A DNA stretch of 64,000 nt from Pisaster brevispinus. Lineage: Eukaryota; Echinodermata; Asteroidea; Forcipulatida; Asteriidae. How positions within the stretch are numbered: position 1 is the first letter of the stretch; each line of letters begins with the position of its first letter. Positions 23,030 through 35,020 of the stretch are shown piece by piece. The notes below the pieces were generated by a model, which did no database searches, had not been told where the DNA came from, and saw only the letters and a list, made by a program, of their open reading frames with translations. The position numbers were made by a program, and so were the translations under genes. The stretch lies in NCBI GenBank assembly GCA_023634235.1, contig JAMKCF010000071.1:408181-472180 (forward strand), in the 5' to 3' direction.

Positions 23030-23720
23030 GATTTATGGGGACATATCTGGTGGAAAATGTTTATTTGAAGCTTTTAATATCTAATTAAAGAAGAAAACAC
23101 TGCAAATTCGATCAATTCTTTGAAATACATTGTGTAATGTAGGTTATTTTCCACAAGATGTTTGCACAAACATCTGGTTTATGTGGAAACATCTTGTGAA
23201 AAATGTTAAACAAATGTTCCTTTTAATCTTTTGATATTTTTAATTGTAGAAGAAAACAATGCAAGTGCTTTGAAATTAATTTTACAAAATTTTACAAAAC
23301 TTTCTATTGTAAATTGTTTATGAACAATGTTTTTAATAAATTGTTACACTTTCAGGATCTAAGCTTTCCCGATAAGTTTGTGTTAATTTATTTACTGTCA
23401 GACTTGAAATTATTAATTTTGCAAAGAAAACAAAATCAAACTGCTTAACAAATTTCAAATTTTATTTTCCACCAGATGTTTGCACCAAAACAAATGATTT
23501 GTGTGGAAACATCTTGTGACAAATATTAAACAAATATTCCTGTGAATCTTTTTATATTTTAATTGTAAAAAGAAAAACAATGCAAATGCTTTGAAATAAA
23601 TTAATAAAAACTTATGCTATTTAAATTTGTTTATGAACAACGTTTTTAATAAAGAGACTTTCAGCATCTTAACTTTCCAAATTGTTTTTTTATTTTCTGT
23701 CAAACTTGAAAATAGTATTT
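23030..23720. repeat. ~310-bp tandem repeat with hairpin core (left)
   Basis: Two to three tandem copies of an AT-rich unit with 'acatctggtttatgtggaaa', 'catcttgtgaaaaatgttaa' and 'gaagaaaacaatgcaaatgc' (near 23030, 23150 and 23465). A core hairpin, gatgttt-gcac-aaacatc, sits at the start of each copy. The partner in the right arm is at about 40480-41160. Confidence 0.6.
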
Positions 23721-23844
23721 TACTACAAAATTATACTGCCTAAAAAAAATATTAACTTTATTTCGAGGAAATTAATCTTCACATTATAAAAGGGATTTTT
23801 TTTTCAGGGGAAGTTAATTTTGAATAAAAACTTTTTGATGACAG

Positions 23845-23885
23845 AGGGCGCCCTCCACAATCAACAGAGGGCGCCCGTTACACTA
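23845..23885. repeat. gggcgccctctgttgattgtg repeats, two copies (left)
   Basis: The short palindromic core gggcgccc occurs in two tandem copies here and three in the right arm (40266-40332), a copy-number difference of one ~23-bp unit. Confidence 0.7.
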
Positions 23886-23979
23886 TATATTTTACATGTA
23901 TAAACGTGTGTTTATTTTTTTTTTATATACATCTCGTGGTTCTAATATTCATCATGGTTAAAAATTATTAGTTAGCTGT

Positions 23980-24235
23980 GGATCGCCGATGGCCTAGCGG
24001 ACAAGGTCACGCACGGGAGAGCAAGATCGGAAGACCTGCATGGGTTCGAATCCCGGCAAGTCACAAGGTAAGAATAGAGGTATAAGGTATATTGACATGC
24101 ACTAACACTAACACGCACTAACATGCACCAAGCACGATGCACAAGGCAGGACAGGCCAGGACGGACGGAGGAAGGAGAGGGGAGGCGGACAGGGAAGAGA
24201 GAGAGAAGAGGGGTGGACAAATTTTTTTTATCTTC
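23980..24235 (+). mobile_element. tRNA-derived SINE (left copy)
   Basis: The head has an A-box-like 'tggcctagcggacaagg' and a B box 'gggttcgaatccc', with a long insert between, as in a serine/leucine-type tRNA. The acceptor and anticodon stems do not pair, so it is not a working tRNA gene. The body follows through 'taaggtatattgacatgcac', repeated 'ctaacacgca' blocks and a purine-rich tail. Present in the right arm at 39945-40170 on the minus strand. Confidence 0.65.
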
Positions 24236-25512
24236 CCCCCCCCCCCCTAAAAAAAAAAAATAAAAAATTGAAAAACCGTAAAATTAACGGTCTTTCATTT
24301 TTTTTAAATCAGCTGAAACGCACGCTCGTTGATTTTTTTTTTCATTTTCAAAAAAAAAAAAAAAAAAAAAAAACATGAAAAACCCAAAAATTTATGGTCT
24401 TTCATTTTTCTAAAATCGGCTGAAACGCACGCTCGTTAATTATTTTTTCATTTTTGATTTTTTTTTTTAAAATATGCAAATTTGGTGCCAAAAAAACAAT
24501 TTCAATTGTTGAATTGTTGAAATAAGAGCTTTAAAGTACCTTGAGATGCTTAATATCATGTTTAAAATGCTCTCCTACAAAAATTACACATTCTGGTCAC
24601 AAATTTCTTTTGTTTACAATCACAACGTGCAGTTTTAAGTCTTTAAAATCTCTTTAAACACCCTTTTAAGATGCTTTACTTCATGTCCGTACATTTCCAC
24701 CATTTTATTACACACACAATTCAGAATCCCTCTGGTTTAACGGCCTAAAATGTTTTACATTACGCTTTACAAAAAAAAAATGTAAGTTTTAACTTTAAAA
24801 AAGTAACATTTAAAATGGCTAAAAGGCACATTTGTATTTGCATAGTTAGGACAAAACTGATTCCCATGATTAACATAAAAATACAACTCAGTTCTGGAAA
24901 ATAAAAACTTAAATTACAATTTCCACATTTTGTCCAACTTTATCTGTAAGGTAACACTAAATATTAGCAATATCTGATGTTTAACTCCATGGTTTTTTAG
25001 AGCAAAATGAAGGGGGAGGGTTCTATTAATTCCTAAACCTAGAAGACAAGTTTGACATGTATTTTGGTACTGACTGCTAGTCGTTGAAGTTTTTAAAAAA
25101 TCAGGAAAATGTCTTAGTGTAGAATTTGCAGTGCAGAACAAATTGGTTTCTTACTTTATAGCACACTAAAACCTCAGCAAACTTGTGTCTACAAATAACA
25201 CCATCTTAAAGGCTAGGTCAATGCTAAACAATTCAACTTACATGTAATAACATACATACATTAATCTAACGAACATCATCACAGCTGACCTACACGTAAT
25301 TAGTGAGTTTGTTCTGAAAATTATAAGATGTAGCAGCTTGACGTTTCTATAAAGTAGGACTGTGATCAGTTTCGAGAGACGTTTTATGATTACAGATTAT
25401 ACACAGTCCCTTTAGATGTGATACACTATTAAAGTTAGCTTTGTATTTCTTTTAATCTAGTTGAAAGTACCTAAATGCAATGAAAAAGCAGTAGTATTAA
25501 CAACGTGTACAG

Positions 25513-25787
25513 CAGCGGCGTGGCCAAAAGGGGGCCTAGAGGGGCACATGCCCCCCAAGCTGCCCCCCCCCAAAAAAAATGGCAATTTGTATAAAAAAAA
25601 CAAATTTGTATAATCTAATGCAGTGAACGATTGCAATCGGGATCGCTACCACGGCCACAAAATGCCATAAGAGGATGATGGCTCCCTGCAGCGTCCCCCT
25701 TCCAATTTAAAAGCATGAGCCCCCTTTTCCCCCACTGACAAACACATTCCCCCCTCCCTACCGAAAAAGCCCTGGCTACGACGCTGG
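25513..25787 (+). mobile_element. MITE with cagcggcgtggcca-type inverted ends (left)
   Basis: The ends read cagcggcgtggcca and, reversed, ccagcgtcgtagccagg. The interior has C and G homopolymers and 'ggcacatgccccccaagctg'. This is a widespread class of terminal-inverted-repeat element in animal genomes. No transposase is present. The right-arm partner is at 38295-38586. Confidence 0.55.
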
Positions 25788-26106
25788 TATACAGTCAAGG
25801 TCTGTTTACATTATACAAGACATTGTCAGAATGCTCTTTTCACTTCTGTACAAGTTAAAAATCTTCTTGGCATACATATAATTTATTGTATGCTTTTAAA
25901 AGCACAGTCGTTGGTACATGTGGTTTTAAAGTATCACGTGATGACTAGTAGTGAGGACGATGATGTCCTGTAAATGTTGTGTAAACAGGCCCTTTTACAA
26001 TGTGCATTTTTAACGTAACAACCCTACCTTAATATCCTAGAATTCTATAAGTTACAGATTTGAGGTTGCTTGATGCAGACAGACGATGACGTAGTTGAAT
26101 TCACGG

Positions 26107-26187
26107 TTAAGACGGAAGCCAAGTGTTTTCTTCGGCTGAGCTTGTGCATCTCTCAAGGCATTTCATTGTCAGATCATCTTGAATGTA
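26107..26187 (-). CDS. gene B last exon (left copy)
   Basis: On the minus strand a strong acceptor (tttgtttttttattgcag) is followed by 26 codons and TAA: YIQDDLTMKCLERCTSSAEE then NTWLPS. The phase is 0. The sequence is identical in the right arm (37899-37979). It joins in phase to the exon at 26294-26338. No domain is recognised; the short acidic, helical-looking end could be the tail of an alpha-helical repeat protein, but that is a guess. Confidence 0.55.
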   Translation of the reverse strand, partial: YIQDDLTMKCLERCTSSAEENTWLPS

Positions 26188-26293
26188 CTGCAATAAAAAA
26201 ACAAAGAAGATGTATGCATGAAATTACTCCAGCCAAAGGGCAACAATTTCATATAACGGTCTTTGGGATGTGATGAATCTTTAAAACCACAAC

Positions 26294-26338
26294 AGGCATG
26301 TCAGGGGTCCTTTCAGCAACTCTATCTACAATTTCAAC
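26294..26338 (-). CDS. gene B penultimate exon (left copy)
   Basis: On the minus strand, after a pyrimidine-rich tract and ttttctgag, 15 codons read VEIVDRVAERTPDMP. They are identical in both arms, whereas the following bases (…cattacgacc vs …catcacatcc) differ, which argues that the exon stops near the weak donor cct|gttgtg. Read together with the upstream exon it gives HQLIRLEVL-VEIVDRVAERTPDMP, a smooth helical sequence. If not spliced here, the frame would continue to a stop 15 codons later. Confidence 0.45.
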
Positions 26339-26514
26339 CTCAGAAAAGTGCAAGAGCAGGAGACAGGGGAGGGATGCTGATAAGGAGTAAGACAGATAGA
26401 TACTGATAGGATCCAAAGGGGAAAGACGACATGACACGATAGATACAGTTTGGATGAATAGGGAAGATGTATATTGGTGTAAGTGGATTGACAAATTACA
26501 TGGCACTAAAAAGG

Positions 26515-29205
26515 TGGCAATATGTTGGGGGAGGATCCAGAGTGACAGCAAAGTGGGATGCATGTTTGGGATTTGTACAGTAGGGCAGTAGAAGGGGAAA
26601 TATGTAAGGGGAGGACCCAGAGTGACAGCAAAGTGGGGGTTGGTGTTTGGGATTTATACAGTAGGGCAGTAGGGGTAACATGTTAGGGGAGGATCCAGAG
26701 TGACAGCAAAGTGTGATGCATGTTTGGGATTTGTACAGAAGGGCAGTGGATCAAAGGGGTAACAGCTTTGGGGAGGATCCAGAGTGACAGCAAAGTGGGA
26801 TGCATTTGGAATTGATACAGAATGGCACTAGTAGGGGTAACTTGTTAGGGGAGAATCCAGAATGACAGCAAAGTGGGATGCGTGTTTTGGATTTGTACAG
26901 TAGGGCAGTAGAAGGGGAAATATGTAAGGGGAGGACCCAGAGTGACAGCAAAGTGGGGGTTGGTGTTTGGGATTTATACAGTAGGGCAGTAGGGGTAACA
27001 TGTTAGGGGAGGATCCAGAGTGACAGCAAAGTGTGATGCATGTTTGGGATTTGTACAGAAGGGCAGTAGAAGGGGTAACATGTAAGAGGAGCTTGTCTCG
27101 GATTTGTACAGTAGGGCAGTACATTGTAGAGGGGTAACATGTTGGGGGAGGATCCAGAATAATAGCAAAGTGGGGTGCATAATTTGGATTGATTCAGTAA
27201 GGCAATAGAAGGGGAAACATAGGGGATGATCCAGAGTGACTGACAGTAAATTGGGATGCTTGTTTGAGATTTGTACTGTAGGGTAGTAGTGGGGGGTAAC
27301 AGGTTTTGGGAGGGATTTGTACAATATGGCAGTAAAGTGGGATGCATTTGGAACTGATACAGAATGGCACTAGTAAGGGTAACTTGTTAGGGGAGAATCC
27401 AGAATGACAGCAAAGTGGGATGCGTGTTTTGGATTTGTACAGTAGGGCAGTAGAAGGGGTAATATGTTAGGGGAGGATCCACAGTTTCAGCACAGTGGGA
27501 TGCGTGTTTGGGGTTTGTACAGTAGGGCAGTAGAAGGGGTATTAGGTTGGGGGGTGGATCCAGAGTGACACAAAGTGGGATGCATTTTGGAATTGATACA
27601 GACTGGCACTAGAAGGGGTAACAGGGTTGGGGAGGAGCCAAAGTGACAGCAAAGTGGGGGCGGGTGTTTGGGATTTATACAGTAGGGCAGTAAAGGAGTA
27701 ACATGTTGGGGAGGATCCAGAGTGTCAGCAAAGTGGGATGCATTTGGAATTGATACAATATGGCACTAGAGGGGGTTACATGTTGGGGAGGATCCAGAAT
27801 AAAAGCAAAGTGGGGTGGATTATATGGATTGATTCAGTAAGGCAAAAGAAGGGGTAATATAGGGGATGATTTAAAGTGACAGTTAAGTGGGATGCTTGTT
27901 TGAGATGTACTTTAGGGCAGTAGAAGGGATAACAGGCTTCGGGAGGATCCAGAGTGACAGCAAATTGGGGGCGGGTGTTTGAGATTTATACAGTAAGGCA
28001 GTAGAAGGGGTAATATGTTAGGGGAGGATCCAGAGTGACAGCAGTGTAGGATGTATATTTGGCATTTAATACAGTAGGACAATTGAAGTAAACATCTTAG
28101 GGGAGGATCCAGAGTGACAGCAAAGTGGGGGCGGGTGTTTGGGATTTATACAGTAGGGCAGTAAAGGGGTAACATGTTGGGGAGGATCCAGAGTGTCAGC
28201 AAAGTGGGATGCATTTGGAATTGATACAATATGGCACTAGAGGGGGTTACATGTTGGGGAGGATCTAGAATAAAAGCAAAGTGGGGTGGATTATATGGAT
28301 TGATTCAGTAAGGCAAAAGAAGGGGTGATATAGGGGATGATTTAAAGTGACAGTTAAGTGGGATGCTTGTTTGAGATGTACTTTAGGGCAGTAGAAGGGA
28401 TAACAGGCTTCGGGAGGATCCAGAGTGACAGCAAATTGGGGGCGGGTGTTTGAGATTTATACAGTAAGGCAGTAGAAGGGGTAATATGTTAGGGGAGGAT
28501 CCAGAGTGACAGCAGTGTAGGATGTATATTTGGCATTTAATACAGTAGGACAATTGAAGTAAACATCTTAGGGGAGGATCCAGAGTGACAACAAAGCAGG
28601 ATGCATGTTTGGGATTTGCACAGTAGGGCAGTAGAAATGGTAACATGTTGGGGGAGGATCCATATTAGCAGCAAAGTGGGGATGGGTGTTTGGGATGAAG
28701 GATTGTAGAAATAGGGCAGTAAAAGGGGTAATATGTTAGGGGAGGATCCACAGTGACAGCAAAGTGGGATGCGTGTTTGGGATTCGTACAGTAGGGCAGT
28801 AGAAGTGGTATTAGGTTGGGGGAGGATCCACAGTGACAGCAAAGTGGGATGCGTGTTTGGGATTTGTACAATATGGCAGTAGAAGGGGTAATATGTTGGG
28901 GGTGGATCCAGAGTGACAGCAAAGTGGGATGCATGTTTGGGATTTATACAAATAGGGCAGTAGAAGGGGTAACATGTTGGGGGTAGATCCACATTAGTAG
29001 CAAAGTGGGCATGGGTGTTTGGGATCAAGGATGGTATAATTAGGGTAGTAGAAGGGGTAATATGTTAGGGGAGGATCCATTGACAGTAATGTGGGATGCA
29101 TGTTTGGGATTTATACAGTAGGGCAGTAGAAGGGGTAACATGCAGCAAAGTGGGGATGGGTTTTTGGGATCAAGGATGGTAGAAATGGGTCCCGTATATT
29201 TAGGG
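26515..29205. repeat. ~80-bp minisatellite in gene B intron (left)
   Basis: More than 30 tandem units of about 70-80 bp with the core 'ggaggatccagagtgacagc' and 'aaagtgggatgcatgtttgg' (plus strand). Long open frames on the minus strand are by-products of the repeat. A ~471-bp block is itself duplicated (from ~27650 and again from ~28121). The array lies between gene B exons at 26294-26338 and 29360-29443. The right-arm array (35325-37560) has different unit order and is shorter. Confidence 0.9.
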
Positions 29206-29359
29206 GGTAGATCACGGCGGTAGAAATAAGGGGTTCTTATGGGAAGAGGTGCACTTGAGGTACATAAGAGCAAAGAGGGTTGTTCAGTTTTTATCAAAGA
29301 TAGTGGTTAAAAAAAGTGTAACATGTTATAGATTAATATAGATATTTTATTTAACTCAC

Positions 29360-29443
29360 CAGAACTTCTAAACGAATGAGCTGATGATCTTCATTACTGG
29401 AAACACTTTTGTAGGAACTTTCTAAACAAGGACCGAGAATATT
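29360..29443 (-). CDS. gene B internal exon (left copy, intact frame)
   Basis: Minus-strand exon with tcttttcacag acceptor and ctg|gtgagt donor, 84 bp, phase 0/0. It reads NILGPCLESSYKSVSSNEDH then QLIRLEVL. The right-arm counterpart (35021-35111) is 91 bp with a stop in this frame, so the left copy is the one that could work. Its distance from the next exon is about 3 kb because the minisatellite fills the intron. Confidence 0.55.
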
Positions 29444-31072
29444 CTGTGAAAAGAGATGTATAGAGAAAAAAGATTAGAGCAAAATGGAAATCTTAATGCA
29501 GGCTGTTGCAGTAACACTTTTAGCATTGAGTGCAGCTGTGGCTTCATTGGGTTCTTAAAGCAATTTTATACAACCATGTGGATGACAATTTTCTTACATT
29601 GTGAAAAAATTAAGTTTCCAAACACAAAAGGAAGTTGTCTTAGGCCAAGTAAAATAAATAACATATTGCTCGTCCCCGCCCACTCCAACTTTGGACGCTG
29701 CATCGGTTTTTTTTTTTATTTGTTATTTAAAAAAAATAATAAAAAAGGGGAAAAAAATATATATAAATAAATCGAACAAAATCAACTTATCGGAGTCCAG
29801 AAAATCCACTCAAAAAAAGAAATATATACAAACTTGATGTAAAAAAGTGTCCACCTTTATTCAGAATCCTCGCCGTTCGTTCAGTAACAAAAATGCGGCT
29901 GCTTATGTGCGTAGCATACCAGTTTGTTCACTCCAACATCTTGAAAAAAATAACAAAAAATTGGAAAATAACAAATAACAAGGACCTCCCTCACCAACTT
30001 TTTTAAAAGTTCGGACAAGCAACATGTTATTTTTTTTACTTGGCCTTATACAATGATTTATCAATCAGATCTTAAAGATGCTCGGTCCAAATTCCAGCTG
30101 ATCTGACCCCCAAAATTTTGATTTATATTTTAAACAGCTATTTTTATACATTTGAGAAAGTTATGAGCAGTCATTTAAGGCACGAACAAAAACCTGCAAA
30201 TGATTGGTAGTAAATTAAACCTAATAACTTTGTTGGGATGCTGACTTTGTCCTTTGGCCATCAGCCATGCACAAACAATTACGAATATTGTGTATTGTCC
30301 AAGGCATGTGCAAAGGTTTTGTAAGCTTTTCGTTTTGAAAAAGCAATATCAGTCAAAATTTGTTCAGAGAAAATATCTACGAACATTTTGTAAAATAAAA
30401 TCTTAAAAAAACTTTCATCGAAAAACTGGCAATGCACCTGTAGAATTTTTATTGGGGACTTTGTAAATACTACATGTAGGTGGCATTAGATGTGCCAGGT
30501 GAAATCCACTGTCCTAAAACATATTTGTATAAAAAATAATAATAATTCACATGACCAGAGTTGTATTAAACTAACACCTTTTACATGCCATTTACATGCA
30601 CCACCTATTCTCTGAACACATTGAGATTTCATGGACCTTTTCTTTTGAATAGTATTGATGGAAACAAAGTCAAGGTCATTTGTTGGTGGTTTTAAGAACT
30701 TTTATGAAAAAATCTCGTCTTTAATTATCTAGAGTAGCTTCCTCTCTGTTTGTCCTTCCCTACTGTGACAACAAGTTTAAAGTTATGATTTACTTTCTTG
30801 TTTTAACCTACATGTAGTTCATCAGGTCGCTTTTGCTTTGTTTGTCTCATACAATTGTTAATCTTTCACTTTGTAAGCCCTAATACACATTTGTTAATTT
30901 TAACAATGTGTATATTTTTATTTACTATGGAAATAAACATTGAGTTGAACTGAAATTGAAGTGCTTTACCAAGTTTGTTTGCTGCCACTGCCAGGTACAG
31001 TCAAAAGTTGGCACTGTTTTTTTATATTTTATGTTTAATTATTAGAGGCCTAGCCATAAAACCATTGCTCAC

Positions 31073-31125
31073 AGGAATTTCCCTAGAAAGGAGCCATCAC
31101 TCTCATCAGCTGATGGAGCCCTCGC
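31073..31125 (-). CDS. gene B candidate exon (left copy only)
   Basis: On the minus strand 'cttttttacctctag' is followed by 53 bp and donor gtgagc. Only one frame is open: ARAPSADESDGSFLGKF. In the right arm the upstream part, including the acceptor, is absent and a one-base deletion shifts the rest, so this exon exists only in the left arm. Confidence 0.4.
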
Positions 31126-31927
31126 CTAGAGGTAAAAAAGACGCTGTTCATTGGCCAATCCTGTGTGCCGCGCATACAAATTTGTGCGTTTCCATTGTTT
31201 CATCATCAGTGTACCTCCAAGATGGCGGCTTTATAACATCAATGCATATAAGGTCAATGGATAGCATCTATTTAAATCATGTGAATGATGACTGTGTATG
31301 GTCAGAATGTCTTGTTCTGTGAGCCATTTCATTTCATTTCATCATAGGGGATGTGAAATGGTTGTTGTGGAACTGGTCAAAAATACTGACTGAGTTTGCA
31401 CAGGCATGACCGGGTATGGACTAAACGAGTCGAGACTACAGTACAATCATTGTAGTTGTATACACAATGTACACACAATCATCACTGTCACTGTCAGCAG
31501 TGTCACTGTGAGTTTGTTTGTGGCACAACAGACAAGCAGAGACATTTCAAGAACTACATTTCAAAGAAACTCGTAATGAAAAACCAATGTGCAGGACTGC
31601 AGAAACACCACAGACAACAACGACTACTACCTCCCTCCTCAAACACTGTCAACGTCGACGATGGTCTGTCCCTGACTCTCGGCGCTATGTGGATATACAT
31701 ACATGTACATGTATATTGGTCATGTTGGTGGGATTGCGTGTGTAAACGTAAACACTACCGATATTTTTTAGTACGATACATACACTACAGCTACAGACCA
31801 GTCGCAAAACTTGCTGCCAAAAGTTGTCCCTTTTAGGCACTTTTAACACATAGATAAACGTCAAATGACCTATAAGCCATTTCCATACATTGCAATGTAA
31901 AAACTAAACATATAAATCCGTACTTAC

Positions 31928-31997
31928 CACAGTTTTGTGATGAAAATATTTCACTTTGAAGACACGTCGTAAGCAGACGACAGCTCAACGTTGTCAT
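31928..31997 (-). CDS. gene B candidate first exon (left copy)
   Basis: Minus strand, close to the centre of the palindrome. An ATG gives MTTLSCRLLTTCLQSEIFSS QNC and ends at a consensus donor (ctgtg|gtaagtacgg). The end phase (1) does not fit the next candidate exon (phase 0), so either an exon is missing, the true start differs, or the exon is untranslated. The right arm has the same donor at 33532|33533 with a different reading frame favoured. Confidence 0.35.
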
Positions 31998-32070
31998 TGT
32001 GTTTCGTGTGCTCACTACGCATGTGCAACAAATGGTGCAAAGTGGGCGAAGAGGGCGTCTGTCTTGGAAC

Positions 32071-33379
32071 AAAGATGGGTGTTGCGACCACAGACATATA
32101 ATACCTTAATTATAATGTCTGTGGTTGCGACCGTGGGTGCGACCGTGGGTGCGACCATTGATCTCTATTATTTATATCAATACAACGATGGAGACGATGG
32201 TGCGACGAGCAGACATATAATACCTAATAAATAGGTAAGATGCGACCTCGACCTCGTCACAGGGGTGATCGATCTCGCCGCGCCATTTCCCCCCAGTATG
32301 CCTTGCTCGCTCATAAACCCTGGAATTAGTGACGACTGAGGTCGATGAGAAAAATACTAAAAAAAATATTTAAAGTCTCTCATCAGCCTCTTGAAAACCA
32401 ATCAAACATATTTTCGGCCAACCAATGACTTTAGATTTATTTGCGTTTGATTGGCAGGTCAGCCGTTTAGAATTGTTGCTAACTACCCCAGAAAAAAAAC
32501 CCAGAAAATGTGTTTTTCCCTTACAAACTTGCTGCCAGTTTTCATGAAGCCGTCTCTAGTTCCCAAGCCAAAACTTTAAAGCCTAAATTTACCAAGTCTC
32601 CTAAAAAGCTGAAGCACAAAGCCCCCAGGCCGTGGTCTTGTCGTAATACACAGTCAATTAGTCGCATGACCCCGAACAATTTATTTTTCAAAAGACTTTT
32701 TGGGGTTACAAATTATGATGATCAGTTTGGCCCATGGATTTTGCCCTATTTAGTCTGAGTGCACCCCAGATGAACTGTCATATTTTATGTTTTGTTGAAA
32801 AGTTGTTTCAAAACAATCACCACAGGCCATTATTACCGAAATTATTTCCCTCACTGTAATTTCAGGCTCAAAAATAGTTGTTTTATAATGGCATCAGACT
32901 ATTTTTCCTCCCAAAAGTTGGTCAGGGATGGGAAAACACATAGACAAGTTGCAAGCGTGCTTTAGTTATTTATTTTGTTGTCGTCCCCCCCCCCCCCGCG
33001 TTTTTGTTTTTGGGGGTTATTTCCCCTTTTTTGGGGGGGGGAGGGTATTACAACAAAACGGACACGGGGAAACAGTGAGGGCAATAACGTTTGTATCTTA
33101 TTAGAAAGAGAAATGAATGGTCACCCCTGAGAAACAGTAAATGGTTGAGAAAAAGGAGATTAAAATTTAAACAAAATAACAAATAAGACAGTTCATATAA
33201 GTGATGTTAATTGAAGCTTTGCATGGTGTGGAAAAAAAAGAAATAATTACAAATAGTAAACCTTCGGGTAGAACTATTATGTAAAATCTCTTTTGGGAGG
33301 AGTTGGCTCTGAAAAGATCAAACATTCTTTCTAATTCTCTATCGTTTATAAGCATGTAGCTAAAAAAATAATAAAGGTT
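32071..33379. other. palindrome spacer
   Basis: About 1.3 kb not shared between arms. It contains a small hairpin (accacagacat ... atgtctgtggt, 32088-32130), short 'gcgaccgtgggt' direct repeats, a copy of the dispersed repeat also seen at 4490-4900, and homopolymer C and G runs near 32985 and 33031. No exon is recognised. Confidence 0.7.
32360..32765 (+). repeat. dispersed repeat, copy 2 (palindrome spacer)
   Basis: Shares blocks with 4490-4900 (ggtcagccgtttagaatt, aagcctaaatttaccaagtc, gagtgcacccc). An 82-codon frame from 32510 is open, but its counterpart in the 4.5-kb copy is not conserved as protein, so I do not call a gene. Confidence 0.55.
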
Positions 33380-33457
33380 CAAGACAGGGCGCCCTCTCAC
33401 GTTGCATCATTTGCTGCACATGCGTAGTGAGTACCCGGAACGTAATGGACAATAACA

Positions 33458-33532
33458 ATGAGCTGTCGTCGTCTGCTTTTAAACGACGTGTCGTGTGTCT
33501 TCAAAGTGAAATGTTTTCATAACAAAACTCAT
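33458..33532 (+). CDS. gene B candidate first exon (right copy)
   Basis: Plus strand, divergent from the left copy across the spacer. ATG at about 33458 gives MSCRRLLLNDVSCVFKVKCF then HNKTH up to the donor (ctcat|gtaagtacgg), phase 0. An upstream ATG in another frame stops before the donor. Which frame is real, if any, cannot be settled here. Confidence 0.3.
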
Positions 33533-35020
33533 GTAAGTACGGATTTTCATGTTCAGTTTTTACTTTGTAATGTATGAAAATTGTTTATAGATCATTGGAC
33601 GAGTACAGATTTGTTACAATTGTCTAAAAAAGACAGCGTTTGGCAGGTTTGACTGTACTCTGAGTCCGTTAGTCGGTCGGCAGTGACGTACACCCGCCAT
33701 TCCTAGTTCCTCCTCCCGTCTCCACACACTGCACACAGCGGAGAGAGACAGAGTGACTGATCTTACATAGTAGACTAGTACGAAGTCGTTACTGTTTGGG
33801 GTGTTAACTGCAGTCCTGCACACCAGTTTTATTATCACGAGTTTCTTTGAAATAGTTCAATGTCTCTGCTCAGAGCTTTTTGTGCCACAAACAAACTCAC
33901 ACTCACTGTCCCTCGAGTCGTAGACAGTTCAGAGATATAGATCTGACGCCGTAGTGATGATTTTGTGTATAATTGTGTATACAACAACAACAACCATACT
34001 GTAGTCCTAACAATTTTTTTTCGAACCATGTGGAAACTTTGTGCTTTTGGCCAGTTCCACAACAACCATCACAACAAGCCCATTGCTACGAAATGAAATG
34101 GCATACAATACAAAATACAAGACATTCTGACCATACACAGTTATCATGCAAATGGTTTGAAATAGCCGCTATCCATTGTGCCATCAGTGACAAGAGTTAT
34201 GGATACTTTTTATGGGAATTCCTGTGAAACAAGGGATTTATGGCTAGGCCTTTTACAATTAGGCTTTAGAAGCATTAAGCCTACATGTACAATAAATTCT
34301 GTCAACTTTTGACCTGGCAGCAAACAAACCTGGTAAATCGATTCAATATCAGTCCAACAACAAACAATTTTTTATTGCAAATATACAAGTACAGTAACTA
34401 CCGGAATTTCAAATGAACAAAGGCATTCAAATGAAATAAAAGAAATAATATATGAGACAAACAAACAAAGCAAAAGTGACCTGATGACCTAGGTTGAAAC
34501 AAGAAAGTAACTTTAAACTTGTAGTCACAGAAGTGAAGGACGAAAAGAGAAAGCTACTCTAGATAATTAAAGACAATATTTTTTTCATGAAAATTCTTGA
34601 AAAAACAAACAAATGAACTTGGCTTTGTTTCAATCAATATTATTACAAAAAGGAGGTCCATAGACTTGTGTGTTCAGAGAATAAGTGGTGCATGTAAACG
34701 GCAGAAAGTGTTGCGGTTTTGATGTGGTGACCAGGTTGTATTGCAATTCCTGTCATGTGAGATTTGTTCTTTTAAAACAATTTTTTGTTAGGACATTTGA
34801 TTTCACCTTGCTAGTTTAAAACCACATAGTGCTTAAATCATTGACTTTGAAAACTTTTTGTACTAGCATATGAAAATTTTCAATAAGTTAGATAGTTAAA
34901 ATTGCATTAGGAACCAGATAAGGCCACAGGTGCACTCAATGCTTAAATATTACTGCAACAGCCTGCATGAAGATTTCCATTTTGCTCAAATCTTTGTTTT
35001 CTATTTATCTCTTTTCACAG

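Larger units (their letters stand above)
12617..32070 (+). repeat. left arm of a giant inverted repeat
   Basis: The whole ~19.4 kb is recovered as the reverse complement at about 33380-51648. Anchor pairs (left/right): 12655/51602, 12922/51337, 18545/45695, 19899/44343, 22449/41736, 26107/37979, 29381/35080, 31293/34139. The sum of paired coordinates drifts smoothly from ~64257 to ~65460 because each arm has its own indels. Samples of the outer part are about 95-98% identical by eye; the innermost ~3 kb is nearer 80-85%. The arm holds gene A (+), gene B (-), minisatellites, a SINE and MITEs. Confidence 0.93.

Noticed and set aside
23980..24060. Functional tRNA gene
   Set aside because: A and B boxes are present but acceptor and anticodon stems do not pair; it is followed by a SINE body and occurs in both arms.
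32510..32758. 82-codon frame in the spacer
   Set aside because: It lies in a dispersed repeat whose other copies do not keep the frame.
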